From: Terriglobus roseus
Lineage (GTDB): Bacteria > Acidobacteriota > Terriglobia > Terriglobales > Acidobacteriaceae
Direction: 5' to 3'
Length of the DNA stretch: 64,000 nt
Assembly (NCBI RefSeq): GCF_900105625.1
Contig: NZ_FNSD01000001.1
Location: forward strand, 1,798,001 to 1,862,000
Part shown: positions 27,459-36,971 of the stretch, piece by piece
How the letters are laid out: the number at the start of each line of letters is the position of its first letter
Numbering within the stretch: position 1 is the stretch's first letter
Translations under genes and position numbers: made by a program
Notes under the pieces: model-generated
What the model was told of the DNA's origin: nothing
Database searches by the model: none
The model's input: only the letters and a program-made list of their open reading frames with translations

Positions 27459-28628
27459 ATGCACATGCGTGTTGCCGTTCTGCATCACTGGTTCGTCACG
27501 CGTGGCGGCGGTGAACGCGTCGCCGAGTGCCTGGCGGCGCTGCTGCCCTCTGCCGACCTGTTCACGCTGGTGAGCTCGCCGGAAGGCCTGCCGGACTCGC
27601 TGCGTGGGCGCACACTAACCAATTCCTTTCTCCAAAAGGTCCCGGGCGCCATTGGGAATCACCGGCACTTTATGCCGTTGTATCCGGAGGCGGCCAGGTC
27701 GCTGGATCTGCGCGGCTACGACCTTGTCGTCTCGTCCGATTCCGGCCCGGTAAAGGCTGCCACGCTGGGCCCGGACGCGGTACATCTCTGCTACTGCCAC
27801 TCGCCCATGCGGTACCTCTACGACGGCTATGAGAGCTACCGGGCGACGATGGGATCGGTGACGCGGGGTCTGTTCTCGGTGACGGCGCCGCGCGTTCGCA
27901 GATCTGACATCGCAGCCGCGCAGCGTGTGACGAAGTTCCTTGCGAACTCGGCATATGTCGCCGAACGGATACGGTCCGCGTATCGACGCGAGGCTGATGT
28001 CGTGCATCCGCCGATCGACCTGCATCGTGCACGGCTGAACATACCTGGTGAGGCGTACCTTGCGGCGGGGCGGCTGGTTTCCTACAAGAAGACAGGGCTG
28101 ATGATCGAAGCCTGCGAGCGTCTGGGGCGGCCCTTGCGCATTGCGGGCAGCGGCCCCGAGGAGGCCCGCCTGCGCCGCATGGCTGGCCCAAACACTACCT
28201 TCCTGGGCGCGCTGCCCACCGAAGCCCTGTGGGACGAATACAGCCGTGCGCGAGCACTTCTATTTGCTGCTGACGAAGACTTTGGCATGGTGCCGCTGGA
28301 GGCACAGAGCTGTGGAAGACCCGTGATCGCATACGGTATCGGAGGTTCGCTGGAGACCGTTCGCGGCGCAGGCGAAGAGGGCGATTCGGATGAGCTGCCC
28401 CCGACGGGTCTCTTCTTCGCGGAACAGACTGCGGATTCGCTCGCAGAAGCAATTCTGCGCTTTGAGTCCCAGGAGGATCGCTTTTATCCGGAGGCTGCAC
28501 AGGCACATGCGGCCGAATTTGCGACGCCGATCTTCCTCGCGAACATGCGACGGGAGATCCTGGGCGTGATGCCCCAGGCCGAGCCATGGGCGGCGTCCGT
28601 TGATGACGCTATCAGGACCGTGGGATAG
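27459..28628 (+). CDS. Glycosyltransferase family 4
   Basis: 389 residues with the GT-B two-domain layout: N-terminal VLHHWFVTRGGGERV (acceptor-side glycine loop), CYCHSPMRYLYD, and C-terminal YLAAGRLVSYKKTGLMIEA, then AADEDFGMVPLEAQSCGRPVIAYG, the retaining GT4 donor-site motif with its E-x7-E (GluDFGMVPLEA). Probably a mannosyltransferase-type enzyme of the repeat unit; donor not provable. Last gene of the cluster on this strand. Confidence 0.9.
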   Translation: MHMRVAVLHHWFVTRGGGERVAECLAALLPSADLFTLVSSPEGLPDSLRGRTLTNSFLQKVPGAIGNHRHFMPLYPEAARSLDLRGYDLVVSSDSGPVKAATLGPDAVHLCYCHSPMRYLYDGYESYRATMGSVTRGLFSVTAPRVRRSDIAAAQRVTKFLANSAYVAERIRSAYRREADVVHPPIDLHRARLNIPGEAYLAAGRLVSYKKTGLMIEACERLGRPLRIAGSGPEEARLRRMAGPNTTFLGALPTEALWDEYSRARALLFAADEDFGMVPLEAQSCGRPVIAYGIGGSLETVRGAGEEGDSDELPPTGLFFAEQTADSLAEAILRFESQEDRFYPEAAQAHAAEFATPIFLANMRREILGVMPQAEPWAASVDDAIRTVG

Positions 28629-28651
28629 CCTGAAGTCCGCCCGGAACGCGG

Positions 28652-29299
28652 TTACTGTGCCGGTTTGGCTGCAGGGGCTGGTGCGGCCTTGGCGGGAGCC
28701 GGCGTAACCTTCTTTGCTGCTTTCCGCTTTGGCTTGACGGGCGGTGCAGGAGCCGGCGCCGGCGGCGCGGGTGCCGCAGCAATGGTAGCGGCCTGTTGCT
28801 GCACGGTAGCCTGCAGGTCTGCAATGCGCTTTTCCTGCGACTTCAACCCAACAAGAATCGCATCGCCAAGGTCGCGACGAGCGGCATCGAGCAACTGCGC
28901 AGCCTTCTCCAGTTGTACGTTCTGATCACGTGGAGCGCTGCCTCGGGACATGATGGTCACGCGCAGAAGCACGCTGTATAACGCATCCAGGTTCAACAGG
29001 ACCGGCAGTGAGGCAGAGGCTGCCGACGGCGCAGCATCGGACGCAACAATCAGCGGTGGCAGCGTATTCGCGAGATCTTTCTGCATCGAGACAAGATTCG
29101 CGTCGACCTCTTCCCGGACCGTGTTGCCGCCCTTCCACTTGTTCAGATCGACGGCGCTCCCGGCCTTCGCAACGCTGTCCAGAGCGGGCGCAATCAGCGA
29201 CGAGGGCTTCTGCGTCGGCTGCTGCGCGAAGAGCGTGGCAGGCCCCAGCAGGCTGAGACCGACAATCGCGTTTACGAAGCTGCAAGGGGGAAATTTCAT
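28652..29299 (-). CDS. Secreted coiled-coil protein with basic Pro/Ala tail
   Basis: 215 residues. Signal peptide (to about 25, GPATLFAQQ), a helical middle (40-165) with a heptad-like region (QEKRIADLQATVQQQAATI), then a disordered tail of Pro, Ala and Lys (KPKRKAAKK, PAKAAP). Unknown function; no family recognised. It converges with the GT4 gene and lies ahead of the bactofilin gene on the same strand, with a hairpin in between, so it may be a separate transcript. Confidence 0.7.
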   Translation of the reverse strand: MKFPPCSFVNAIVGLSLLGPATLFAQQPTQKPSSLIAPALDSVAKAGSAVDLNKWKGGNTVREEVDANLVSMQKDLANTLPPLIVASDAAPSAASASLPVLLNLDALYSVLLRVTIMSRGSAPRDQNVQLEKAAQLLDAARRDLGDAILVGLKSQEKRIADLQATVQQQAATIAAAPAPPAPAPAPPVKPKRKAAKKVTPAPAKAAPAPAAKPAQ

Positions 29300-29400
29300 G
29301 GGAATCTTTGATGCCTTTCTTCATGCCGGCGTTTCTGCTGGCACGCGCTCAGCAGGAAGAGGGAAGGACCTGTAACGCGCATAACATCTGCAAAGCACAG

Positions 29401-29426
29401 GGGCCTCGACGTTGCCGTCGAGGCCC
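29401..29426. terminator. Hairpin terminator after bactofilin gene
   Basis: GGGCCTCGACG (29401-29411) pairs perfectly with CGTCGAGGCCC (29416-29426), loop of four. It lies 22 bases past the bactofilin stop. No strong T-run, but the stem is very stable. Confidence 0.65.
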
Positions 29427-29448
29427 CCAGGTTTCATCGGTATGGCAC

Positions 29449-29994
29449 TTACGAAGCAGACTCGACGGCAACCAGTTGCGGCTGCTCGGATGCTGCCGGA
29501 GTGGCTGCAGCGGCACCGGCCTTGGCGTCGCCGGGCTTGCGAATGTCGATACCGCCCTTGAAGAAGGCGCCATCTTCAATGGAGATACGTGCGGCGATCA
29601 CGTCGCCGGTCAGCGAACCTTCGCTACGAATGTCGATACGGTCGCTGGCCTGGCAGTTGCCACGGACCTTGCCCAGAACAACGATCTCGCGCGCGGAGAT
29701 GTTTGCAGCAACCTGGCCGTTGCGGCCAACGGTGACGCGGTTTCCGGGCAGATTGATGGTGCCTTCGATGCGGCCGTCGATGTACAGCGACTCAGATCCG
29801 GTGACTTCGCCCTTGATCATCAGGCTCTTGCCGATGGTGGCCTGTTCGCCGGTTGCGGCGGCTGCCTGGGGCGATGCGGTGCGGGTGCTGGGTGCCTCAA
29901 ACGACGAAACCGGTGCGGCCGGCGTGGCCGGGCGGATGGGTTCGGGAGTGGAGGGTGTGGCGGGACCGGAGCCGGGAGTGTTGGGTTTCCACAT
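29449..29994 (-). CDS. Bactofilin (polymer-forming cytoskeletal protein)
   Basis: About 181 residues from ATG 29994. A Pro/Thr/Ser-rich N-terminus (1-55) leads into the bactofilin beta-helix: TIGKSLMIKGEVTGSESLYIDGRIEGTI, GNRVTVGRNGQVAANISAREIVVLGKVRG and DIRSEGSLTGDVIAARISIEDGAFFKG are its repeating turns, followed by a short disordered tail. The start is not backed by a perfect ribosome site; a longer form starting 14 codons earlier is possible. Bactofilins build filaments at the inner membrane and position cell-wall or surface machinery. Here it lies next to the glycan locus. Confidence 0.9.
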   Translation of the reverse strand: MWKPNTPGSGPATPSTPEPIRPATPAAPVSSFEAPSTRTASPQAAAATGEQATIGKSLMIKGEVTGSESLYIDGRIEGTINLPGNRVTVGRNGQVAANISAREIVVLGKVRGNCQASDRIDIRSEGSLTGDVIAARISIEDGAFFKGGIDIRKPGDAKAGAAAATPAASEQPQLVAVESAS

Positions 29995-30227
29995 GAGCTT
30001 CTGATGTTCCTTTCGGCTTGTAAAATCCGGGCGCAACGGGCGATTCCATCGGCCGCGTACGCGAGAATGTATGCCTGCATCTTACTCCGACCGTTACTCC
30101 GTAGATTCTGCTGCGATGCGGAAAACTCTTCCCGAATGCGGAGGAATCGACTTCGATACGCGAACGAATTTTCGCTGTGACGTACCCGCGACGGTTTTGG
30201 ACGCCTCGCGCCCATTAGTCTTCGCAT

Positions 30228-30920
30228 ATGCTGAGAACCCTTTGCAGCGGGCTGGTGGGTTGGCTGGCGTTCTCGATCAGCGCGGCCGCCGCACCGAAAA
30301 TGCACACTGTCGCACTGGGTCCTGCACGACGCGTGGCGGATGTTGCGACCGAAATTGCCCACAAAAACAAGGGGAATAGCTCCGCGACACTGCGTATCCG
30401 CGCGCTGACCGTGGACGGCATCCTGCGGGAGTGGACCACCGGCAACCAGCACAGTGTGACCGAGCGCAGTTTTGTTTCACGCCGGGTTCTGCGCGTGAAC
30501 GACGCCCTGCCGGGCGATACGGCTGTCCGGTGGGTTTGGCTGCCGGGATCTTGGATCTTGGTCGATCGCATCTCCGGGCGAGTGACGCCACTGCATCTGC
30601 CAGATTTCGACTCGAGCCTGAGTGAGGTCGTCTGGTATCGCGATTACGCGGCCTACTGCGGCGTCCACACCGCCGGGAAGGGTGCTGGCGTGACCGCCCA
30701 GGTCTGGCAGATTGGCGCGCGTCGCGCTGCGCTGTCCCGGGTCATAGCGGGTTGGTCACAGGCAGAGCGTGTGCGGCCCCTGTGCGCGACGCCTGTGTGG
30801 CAGCGAGAGCCGATGCGCATCACCATGCAGGCAGCGGGCGGCGATGCCATTTCATACGAGGTGGTAGGAACCTCAATGCAGCTGGTAGAGGATGGTGAAG
30901 GAGCAGACGATGACAACTGA
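30228..30920 (+). CDS. Secreted protein of unknown function, overlaps FmdE-like gene
   Basis: 230 residues with a clear signal peptide (LCSGLVGWLAFSISAAAA, to about 22). The rest looks like a beta-rich soluble domain with Trp-rich patches (RWVWLPGSWILVDRI) and two cysteines (about 144 and 184, possible disulfide). No family recognised. The stop codon TGA (30918-30920) lies 11 bases inside the next gene, so the two are expressed together. Confidence 0.7.
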   Translation: MLRTLCSGLVGWLAFSISAAAAPKMHTVALGPARRVADVATEIAHKNKGNSSATLRIRALTVDGILREWTTGNQHSVTERSFVSRRVLRVNDALPGDTAVRWVWLPGSWILVDRISGRVTPLHLPDFDSSLSEVVWYRDYAAYCGVHTAGKGAGVTAQVWQIGARRAALSRVIAGWSQAERVRPLCATPVWQREPMRITMQAAGGDAISYEVVGTSMQLVEDGEGADDDN

Positions 30921-31539
30921 AAGAATCTCGCCGCTGGATCTGGATGCGCTCCTGCAGGATGCAGCCGTAGCGCACGGGCATTTATGCGCAGGACAGGTGC
31001 TCGGCGTGCGGATGGCAATGCATGCGTGCCATCTGTTGGGTGTGGAGGAGCCGCGCGGCAAGGATCGCAAGCGACTGGTGACCTTCGTCGAAATTGACCG
31101 CTGCGCAACCGACGCCATTGGCGTCGTGACAGGTTGCAGGCTTGGGAAACGCGCGCTGAAATTCGTGGACTGGGGCAAGATGGCCGCGACCTTTATCGAT
31201 CTGCAGCGGGACGCCGGCGAGGATGTCTATGGTGGTGTGCGCATTGCCGCGCGTGAAAGTTCACGCGACCTGGCACGCGAGCGCTTCCCTGAGATGACGG
31301 ACAAAAATCAGCAACAGATGCGTGCCTATCGCGAACTAAGCGACGACGATCTGTTCACCGTTGAGCAGGTGGAAGTGACCCTGCCGCCGAATGAGTTTCC
31401 GGGGTTCAAGAGTGGTCGAGTAGCCTGCGCGGTGTGCGGCGAGGGGATCAACTACGAGCGTGAGGTCGTCGTCGATGGGCGAGTGCTGTGCCACGGCTGC
31501 GCGGCGCCGGAGAGCCGCTACTACCGCGTTGTTTCTTAG
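30910..31539 (+). CDS. FmdE-domain protein with zinc ribbon
   Basis: 209 residues from ATG 30910, which has AAGGAG six bases upstream. The FmdE signature HGHLCAGQVLG (22-32, Cys26) and FVEIDRCATDAIGVVTGC are present, then a helical middle and a C-terminal zinc ribbon (CAVCGEG and CHGC, four Cys). FmdE proteins are named after a subunit linked to molybdenum formylmethanofuran dehydrogenase; in bacteria many are free-standing and act as molybdenum- or metal-related accessory proteins. A molybdenum formate-dehydrogenase-like gene lies 18 kb away, which may or may not be connected. Confidence 0.85.
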   Translation: MTTERISPLDLDALLQDAAVAHGHLCAGQVLGVRMAMHACHLLGVEEPRGKDRKRLVTFVEIDRCATDAIGVVTGCRLGKRALKFVDWGKMAATFIDLQRDAGEDVYGGVRIAARESSRDLARERFPEMTDKNQQQMRAYRELSDDDLFTVEQVEVTLPPNEFPGFKSGRVACAVCGEGINYEREVVVDGRVLCHGCAAPESRYYRVVS

Positions 31540-31554
31540 TGGCTCTCATCCCAG

Positions 31555-31609
31555 ACTTGTCATCCAGAGCGGAACGAAGCAAAGCTAAGTGCGTCGAAGA
31601 ATGACAAGT
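31555..31609. repeat. Dispersed element with 9-bp terminal inverted repeats
   Basis: ACTTGTCAT (31555-31563) and ATGACAAGT (31601-31609) are exact inverted copies around CCAGAGCGGAACGAAGCAAAGC and on. This TTGTCATCC-AGCGGAACGAAGC-GAATGACAAG layout is that of a short extragenic palindromic or MITE-like repeat found widely in bacterial genomes. Located in the gap after the FmdE gene. Confidence 0.55.
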
Positions 31610-31701
31610 TTGTGGTGGGAGGCGGCCACTCACGTGACGTACAAAGGCCGGTGCGTCGCCACACCGGCCTGGACCCTCGTGTCTTGAATCAGAGAATTGA
31701 G

Positions 31702-32049
31702 TTACCGGCGACCATAGCCCCCACGGCCGTAACCGCCGTGACCGTAGTAGCCTCCGCGTCCGTAGCCGCCTACATATCCTCGGCCGCCATAGCCGTAACC
31801 GCCACGGTAGTATCCACGTCCGTAATAAGGACGACCGTAGTAGCCGCCGTAGTAGGCAGGATAGCCATAGGCGTAGGGTGCAGGATACGCAGCATACGAG
31901 GGAGCATAGTAACCGCCATAAACCGGTGCTCCGATGCTGATGCCAAAGCCGATGCGCTGAGCTTCAGCCTTGTGCGGCGCCGCAAACAACAGGGCACCTG
32001 CAAGGGCCGCACCCGTAAGCCACTTCGAAATCGTCTTTGTCATGCTCAT
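31702..32049 (-). CDS. Secreted Gly/Tyr-rich protein
   Basis: 115 residues from ATG 32049, seven bases past GGAGG. Signal peptide (to about 30, APHKAEA), then a short IGFGISIGAPVYGG segment and a repetitive C-terminal part made almost entirely of Gly, Tyr and Arg (GRGYYRGGYGYGG units). Proteins like this are exported and thought to be surface or envelope linked; no enzyme function is expected. Single gene between the FmdE gene and gatA. Confidence 0.75.
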   Translation of the reverse strand: MSMTKTISKWLTGAALAGALLFAAPHKAEAQRIGFGISIGAPVYGGYYAPSYAAYPAPYAYGYPAYYGGYYGRPYYGRGYYRGGYGYGGRGYVGGYGRGGYYGHGGYGRGGYGRR

Positions 32050-32136
32050 TACCGCACCTCCATCGTGCAATAGTGAGAACCCACCGACTCCTGGAATGTT
32101 GCGCGTTCTGCGATAAAAACGCGGTGGTGCGCCGGT

Positions 32137-33591
32137 TTACGCCGAGGCTTGTGCGGTCTCAACCGCGTGGGCAACCCGCAGTAATTTGCTCTCCTGAAAG
32201 TGTCCCGCCAGCAGCTGCACGCCGATGGGAAGACCCTCCTGCGTGCTGCCGATCGGCACGCTGACACCGCAGATGCCTGCAAGTGATGCGGCGACCGTGT
32301 AGATGTCCGCGAGGTACATGCTGATGGGATCGTCCGTCTTCTCGCCAAGCTTCCACGGCGGTGTGGGTGTCATGGGTGCGACAATCGCGTCGACCTGCTC
32401 AAAGGCCGCCTGAAAGTCGCGCGCGATGAGTGTGCGCACCTGTTGCGCCTTGCGGTAGTACGCGTCGTAATAGCCCGCGGAGAGCGAGTAGGTTCCAAGC
32501 AGAATGCGACGCTTGACCTCTGCACCGAAGCCTTCTTCGCGACTCTCGCGATACATGGCGGACAGGTTCTTCGGCGATTCACTGCGGTGTCCAAAACGCA
32601 CGCCGTCAAAGCGGCTCAGGTTGCTGGATGCTTCAGCCGTTGCGAGCACATAGTAGGTCGGCACGGCGTACTGCGTATGCGGCAGGCTGATGGAATGCAC
32701 GGTGCAGCCTTGCGCCTTCAGGTCTTCTACGGCTTTCTCGATCGCCGCACGAATCTCCGCATCAAGTCCTTCGGCGAAGTACTCGGCAGGGATGCCGATG
32801 CGCATGCCTGCGACGGGCTTTGCGGATTCTGCAACATAGTCATCCACGGGCGTCTGGGCGCTGGTGGCGTCCATGCTGTCAGGGCCTGCGAGCACGCCCA
32901 GCATGGTCGCGGCATCCTGAACGGTGTTCGTCATCGGTCCGACACGATCGAGCGAGCTTGCGTAAGCGATCAGGCCATAGCGCGAGATGCGGCCATAAGT
33001 CGGCAAAACCCCCACGACACCGCAGAAGGCCGCGGGCTGGCGTACGGAGCCGCCGGTATCCGTGCCAAGCGAAGCCGCAACGAATCCGGCCGCGACCGCT
33101 GCAGCTGACCCGCCGGATGATCCGCCGGGCACGCGATCCAGCGCACGCGGATTGCGTACCGGGCCAAAGGCGGAGTTCTCGTTCGACGACCCCATGCCGA
33201 AGGCATCGCAGTTCAGCTTGCCGAGCAGAACCGCACCGGCTGCGTCGAGCTTCGCAACGGACGTTGCATCGTAGGGCGGATGGTAGCCCTTCAGAATGGC
33301 GGAACCCGCGGTGGCAGGCGCGCCCTTCATTGCAAGCAGATCCTTGATAGCGATCGGCACTCCGGCGAGTGGTGGCAGCGTCTCGCCCTTCGCCGCCATG
33401 GCATCGATGCGCGCGGCCTGGGCCAGCGCACGATTCTCTGAGAGCGAGAGGAAGCTGTTGATCTCCTGCCCGGCGATCTGATCTTCGGCGCGGATCTTCG
33501 CGAGGTGTTCCTGCGCGAGCGCGGTTGCCGTGGTGCTGCCGTTCGTGATGGCGGCGCGGATGCTTTCGATGGTGCGTGTTTCAGTTGTCAT
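32137..33591 (-). CDS. gatA: Asp-tRNA(Asn)/Glu-tRNA(Gln) amidotransferase subunit A
   Basis: 484 residues from ATG 33591. Amidase-signature triad is intact: Lys83 (VPIAIKDL), cis-Ser158 (PGGSSGG) and nucleophile Ser182 (TDTGGS). It releases ammonia from glutamine for the GatB kinase/transamidase. Next to gatC on the same strand, but gatB is not in the window. The 118-base gap from gatC holds palindromic repeats. Confidence 0.95.
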   Translation of the reverse strand: MTTETRTIESIRAAITNGSTTATALAQEHLAKIRAEDQIAGQEINSFLSLSENRALAQAARIDAMAAKGETLPPLAGVPIAIKDLLAMKGAPATAGSAILKGYHPPYDATSVAKLDAAGAVLLGKLNCDAFGMGSSNENSAFGPVRNPRALDRVPGGSSGGSAAAVAAGFVAASLGTDTGGSVRQPAAFCGVVGVLPTYGRISRYGLIAYASSLDRVGPMTNTVQDAATMLGVLAGPDSMDATSAQTPVDDYVAESAKPVAGMRIGIPAEYFAEGLDAEIRAAIEKAVEDLKAQGCTVHSISLPHTQYAVPTYYVLATAEASSNLSRFDGVRFGHRSESPKNLSAMYRESREEGFGAEVKRRILLGTYSLSAGYYDAYYRKAQQVRTLIARDFQAAFEQVDAIVAPMTPTPPWKLGEKTDDPISMYLADIYTVAASLAGICGVSVPIGSTQEGLPIGVQLLAGHFQESKLLRVAHAVETAQASA

Positions 33592-33640
33592 CGGTGGTCC
33601 TGGGGTGGTGCTTGTCCTGGTCTGTTGCGGCGCTGGTGGT

Positions 33641-33692
33641 CGCGCTTCGCGCGATATCCCACCCTTTGCTGCGCAAAGAATGGGGTGCCCGA
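33641..33692. repeat. Palindromic repeats in the gatC-gatA gap
   Basis: CGCG-CTT-CGCG (from 33641) is followed by CACCCTTTGC/GCAAAGAATGGGGTG, an imperfect stem around TGC. The end TGGGGTGCCC is close to TGGGGCACCC at 303-312, suggesting the same family of extragenic palindromes has been placed inside this operon. Confidence 0.45.
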
Positions 33693-33709
33693 TCTGGTGG
33701 CATCCCGAG

Positions 33710-34054
33710 CTAGCGCTCGATGACCTTGGGCACGCGGAAGAAGCGGCCATCGGTATTGGGCGCTTCGTGCATCACCGCGGCGCGGTCGACGGAGGGCTTG
33801 GGGTCGTCTGGTCGCAGCGAGGATCCGGTCAATGCAGGCCCCCGCTGGAGAAACTGCCCCACCTGCGCCATGGGCTCCACGCCTGTTGTGTCGAGCGCAC
33901 TGAGTGCAGCGATGTGGCCCAGAATCGCATTCAAGTCGTGCTGCATGCGCGGCTCTTCTTCCGCGGTCAGTTCGAGGTTCGCGAGTGTTGCGACATGGCG
34001 CACCTCGTCCAGCGTGACGCTGCCTGCGGCGATTTCGTTCGAATCGGTGGTCAT
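33710..34054 (-). CDS. gatC: Asp/Glu-tRNA amidotransferase subunit C
   Basis: 114 residues. The N-terminal helix TLDEVRHVATLANLELTAEE and the LNAILGHIAALSALDTTGVEPM segment are the family's two most conserved parts. GatC is the small scaffold that clamps GatA to GatB. Its ATG overlaps the stop codon of the dciA-like gene (ATGA, 34051-34054). Slightly longer than the usual 95-100 residues because of the C-terminal extension. Confidence 0.95.
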   Translation of the reverse strand: MTTDSNEIAAGSVTLDEVRHVATLANLELTAEEEPRMQHDLNAILGHIAALSALDTTGVEPMAQVGQFLQRGPALTGSSLRPDDPKPSVDRAAVMHEAPNTDGRFFRVPKVIER

Positions 34055-34416
34055 GATGTCTTTCCCGCACGCGCCCTGGAAGGAGCTTTCGCACGCGGAT
34101 TGTCTTGAGATTTATCGGCCAGGCGCGCCCGTGACGCGGCTACTGGCAACAGAAAAAGTATATCGGTCAGGGGCACGCCGCTGATACGGGCGAGCTCACG
34201 CTTGAGTTGATCTGCGGTGGAGCGCAGTTGCACCTGCCATGCAGCGTCCGCCACCGTAACGGTGGCGATGCCCTCTTCGAAGTTAGTCACCGATGATCTC
34301 TCCGCGATCCCGTGCCCCGCTGCCACAGGCCATGCGGAGGCCAGGCGATCCAGTGGAGAGAGGCTGGACAGCGACTTCGCCAGCGAGCTTCGGAGCACAT
34401 CGCGCATCAACTGCAT
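34051..34416 (-). CDS. DciA-like/DUF721 protein (replicative helicase loader type)
   Basis: 121 residues from ATG 34416 (AAGGGAAG six bases upstream). DUF721 core: LDRLASAWPVAAGHGIAERS, GIATVTVADAAWQVQLRS, LKRELARISGVPLTDILF: the KH-like fold with the conserved Trp-x5-Gly and AAW/L motifs. A basic tail (SRARLADK, PRAKAPSRARAGK) follows. In other bacteria DciA loads DnaB helicase; proposed here by family. Overlaps gatC and lies 14 bases after ruvB. Confidence 0.85.
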   Translation of the reverse strand: MQLMRDVLRSSLAKSLSSLSPLDRLASAWPVAAGHGIAERSSVTNFEEGIATVTVADAAWQVQLRSTADQLKRELARISGVPLTDILFLLPVAASRARLADKSQDNPRAKAPSRARAGKTS

Positions 34417-34430
34417 GACCACTTCCCTTC

Positions 34431-35519
<1,089 letters not shown>

Positions 35520-35560
35520 CTACAGGCGATGGTACGGCGAAGATCGCCTTGCCGCAATCC

Positions 35561-35977
35561 TCACGGAGTTGCCGTCGCAGCACCGCTGCCGCGCCAGCGG
35601 AACTGGAAGTCCAGAACGGAACGCACCGTGTAGGGGCGGCCATCGATGCAGAACGGGTCGAAGCGCCACTGCTTCGCGGCGAACTCTGCTGCGGCCCGCA
35701 GCGACGGTTCGCCGGAGAGTAGCTGCGTCTGCGTGACATTGCCCTCATGGTTGACTTCTATCGCGATGACCACTTCCCCGTCGATATGCGCACGGCGAGC
35801 CTCCTCCGGAAAGACGGGCTGCACGCTGGCGATGGCATGCGATAACAGCAGACGCATGGGGACAGTCATCGGTTCGTGACGCGGCTTTTCTACCTTCTTC
35901 GGACTTCTAAGGCAGTCTGCATGCGCAATGGCTGCGGACAGCAGAACCAGTGTCGCCAACGTTCGTAATCCCGTCAT
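35561..35977 (-). CDS. TonB C-terminal domain protein, secreted
   Basis: 138 residues. A signal peptide or uncleaved anchor (about 1-20, AAIAHADC) and then one TonB_C domain (about 50-130) with YP/FPEEARRAHIDGEVVIAIEVN, GNVTQTQLLSG and AAEFAAKQWRFDPF, the textbook pattern. The usual proline-rich spanning region between anchor and domain is missing, so it may not energise receptors like true TonB; many acidobacterial proteins of this kind are stand-alone. Single gene upstream of ruvB. Confidence 0.85.
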   Translation of the reverse strand: MTGLRTLATLVLLSAAIAHADCLRSPKKVEKPRHEPMTVPMRLLLSHAIASVQPVFPEEARRAHIDGEVVIAIEVNHEGNVTQTQLLSGEPSLRAAAEFAAKQWRFDPFCIDGRPYTVRSVLDFQFRWRGSGAATATP

Positions 35978-36024
35978 GCGGATGATTGTAGGGCCGCGGG
36001 CTTGATAGTCTTGTCGGACTCACC

Positions 36025-36963
36025 ATGACCTCCACCGCCAAGGCTCCTGCAAAATGGATCGTGCCGCTTGCCTTTGGCTGCGTGTACTTCTTCTGGGGTT
36101 CGACGTTCGTCGCCATCCGCTATGGCGTGCAATACCTTACGCCAGGGTTCGTGTCGGGCTTCCGATACCTGGCCGCGGGGCTGGTGCTGCTGGTCCTGTT
36201 GCCGATCCGCGGCGTCAGCATCCAACTGAATCGTCGCGAGTTACTGCGCGCCGTGGTTCTGGGCCTGTTGATGCTGACCGGTAACAATGTGCTGCTGGGG
36301 TGGGCGGAGATGTATGTCACCGCGGGGTATGCGGCGCTGCTGACGGCGAGTGTGCCCATCCTGATCGCGATGTGCGAGAGCCTCATTCCGGGTGGCGCTC
36401 CTTTGAATCGCATGGGATGGGTAGGCAGCGGCCTTGGACTGGCGGGGCTGGTGCTGCTGCTGTCGCCGGTTCTGCGGCATGGATTGGTGCTGAACCACGG
36501 CGGTGATGCCGAGCGAGCGCTGGCGCTAGGCACAGTGATCCTGGTGGTCGGTATCGCCTGCTGGGTGGTGGGATCGTTGTTGTCGGGACGGTGGCCTTCG
36601 AAGCTGGACCCTTTTGTCGCGGCGGCTTGGCAGATGCTGATTGCAGGCTTCGCGAATGTACTCATCGGCACGGCAGCAGGCGGATGGCACGCGGCACGCT
36701 GGACGCCGGGTGTCTTCGTCGCGCTGGCGTGGCTTGCAGTCTTTGGATCGCTGGTAGGTTATACCGCGTACACCTATCTGCTCCACCACGTTCCGGTCGC
36801 GAAGGTTGCGACCTACGCCTACGTGAATCCCATTGTTGCAGTGGTGCTAAGTGCCGTGTTTCTGCACGAAGGTCTGCATGGATCGCAGTGGTTTGCGATG
36901 GCAATCATCCTTATTGCCGTGGCGATTGTGACGGCTTCGAAGAGCAAGCCAAAGGCTGCGTAA
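36025..36963 (+). CDS. EamA/DMT-superfamily transporter
   Basis: 312 residues with ten predicted helices in two EamA repeats (FGCVYFFWGSTFVAIRYG near the start; AWLAVFGSLVGYTAYTYLLHHVPVAKVATYAYVNP in repeat 2). Probably exports an amino acid or related metabolite (RhaT/YedA-like); substrate unknown. Divergent from the TonB-like gene with a 47-base gap that must hold both promoters. Confidence 0.88.
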   Translation: MTSTAKAPAKWIVPLAFGCVYFFWGSTFVAIRYGVQYLTPGFVSGFRYLAAGLVLLVLLPIRGVSIQLNRRELLRAVVLGLLMLTGNNVLLGWAEMYVTAGYAALLTASVPILIAMCESLIPGGAPLNRMGWVGSGLGLAGLVLLLSPVLRHGLVLNHGGDAERALALGTVILVVGIACWVVGSLLSGRWPSKLDPFVAAAWQMLIAGFANVLIGTAAGGWHAARWTPGVFVALAWLAVFGSLVGYTAYTYLLHHVPVAKVATYAYVNPIVAVVLSAVFLHEGLHGSQWFAMAIILIAVAIVTASKSKPKAA

Positions 36964-36971
36964 GCAACGAC

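Noticed and set aside
30071-30379. A frame upstream of the secreted protein that overlaps its start
   Set aside because: No ribosome site or motif; the later frame starts with a proper signal peptide.
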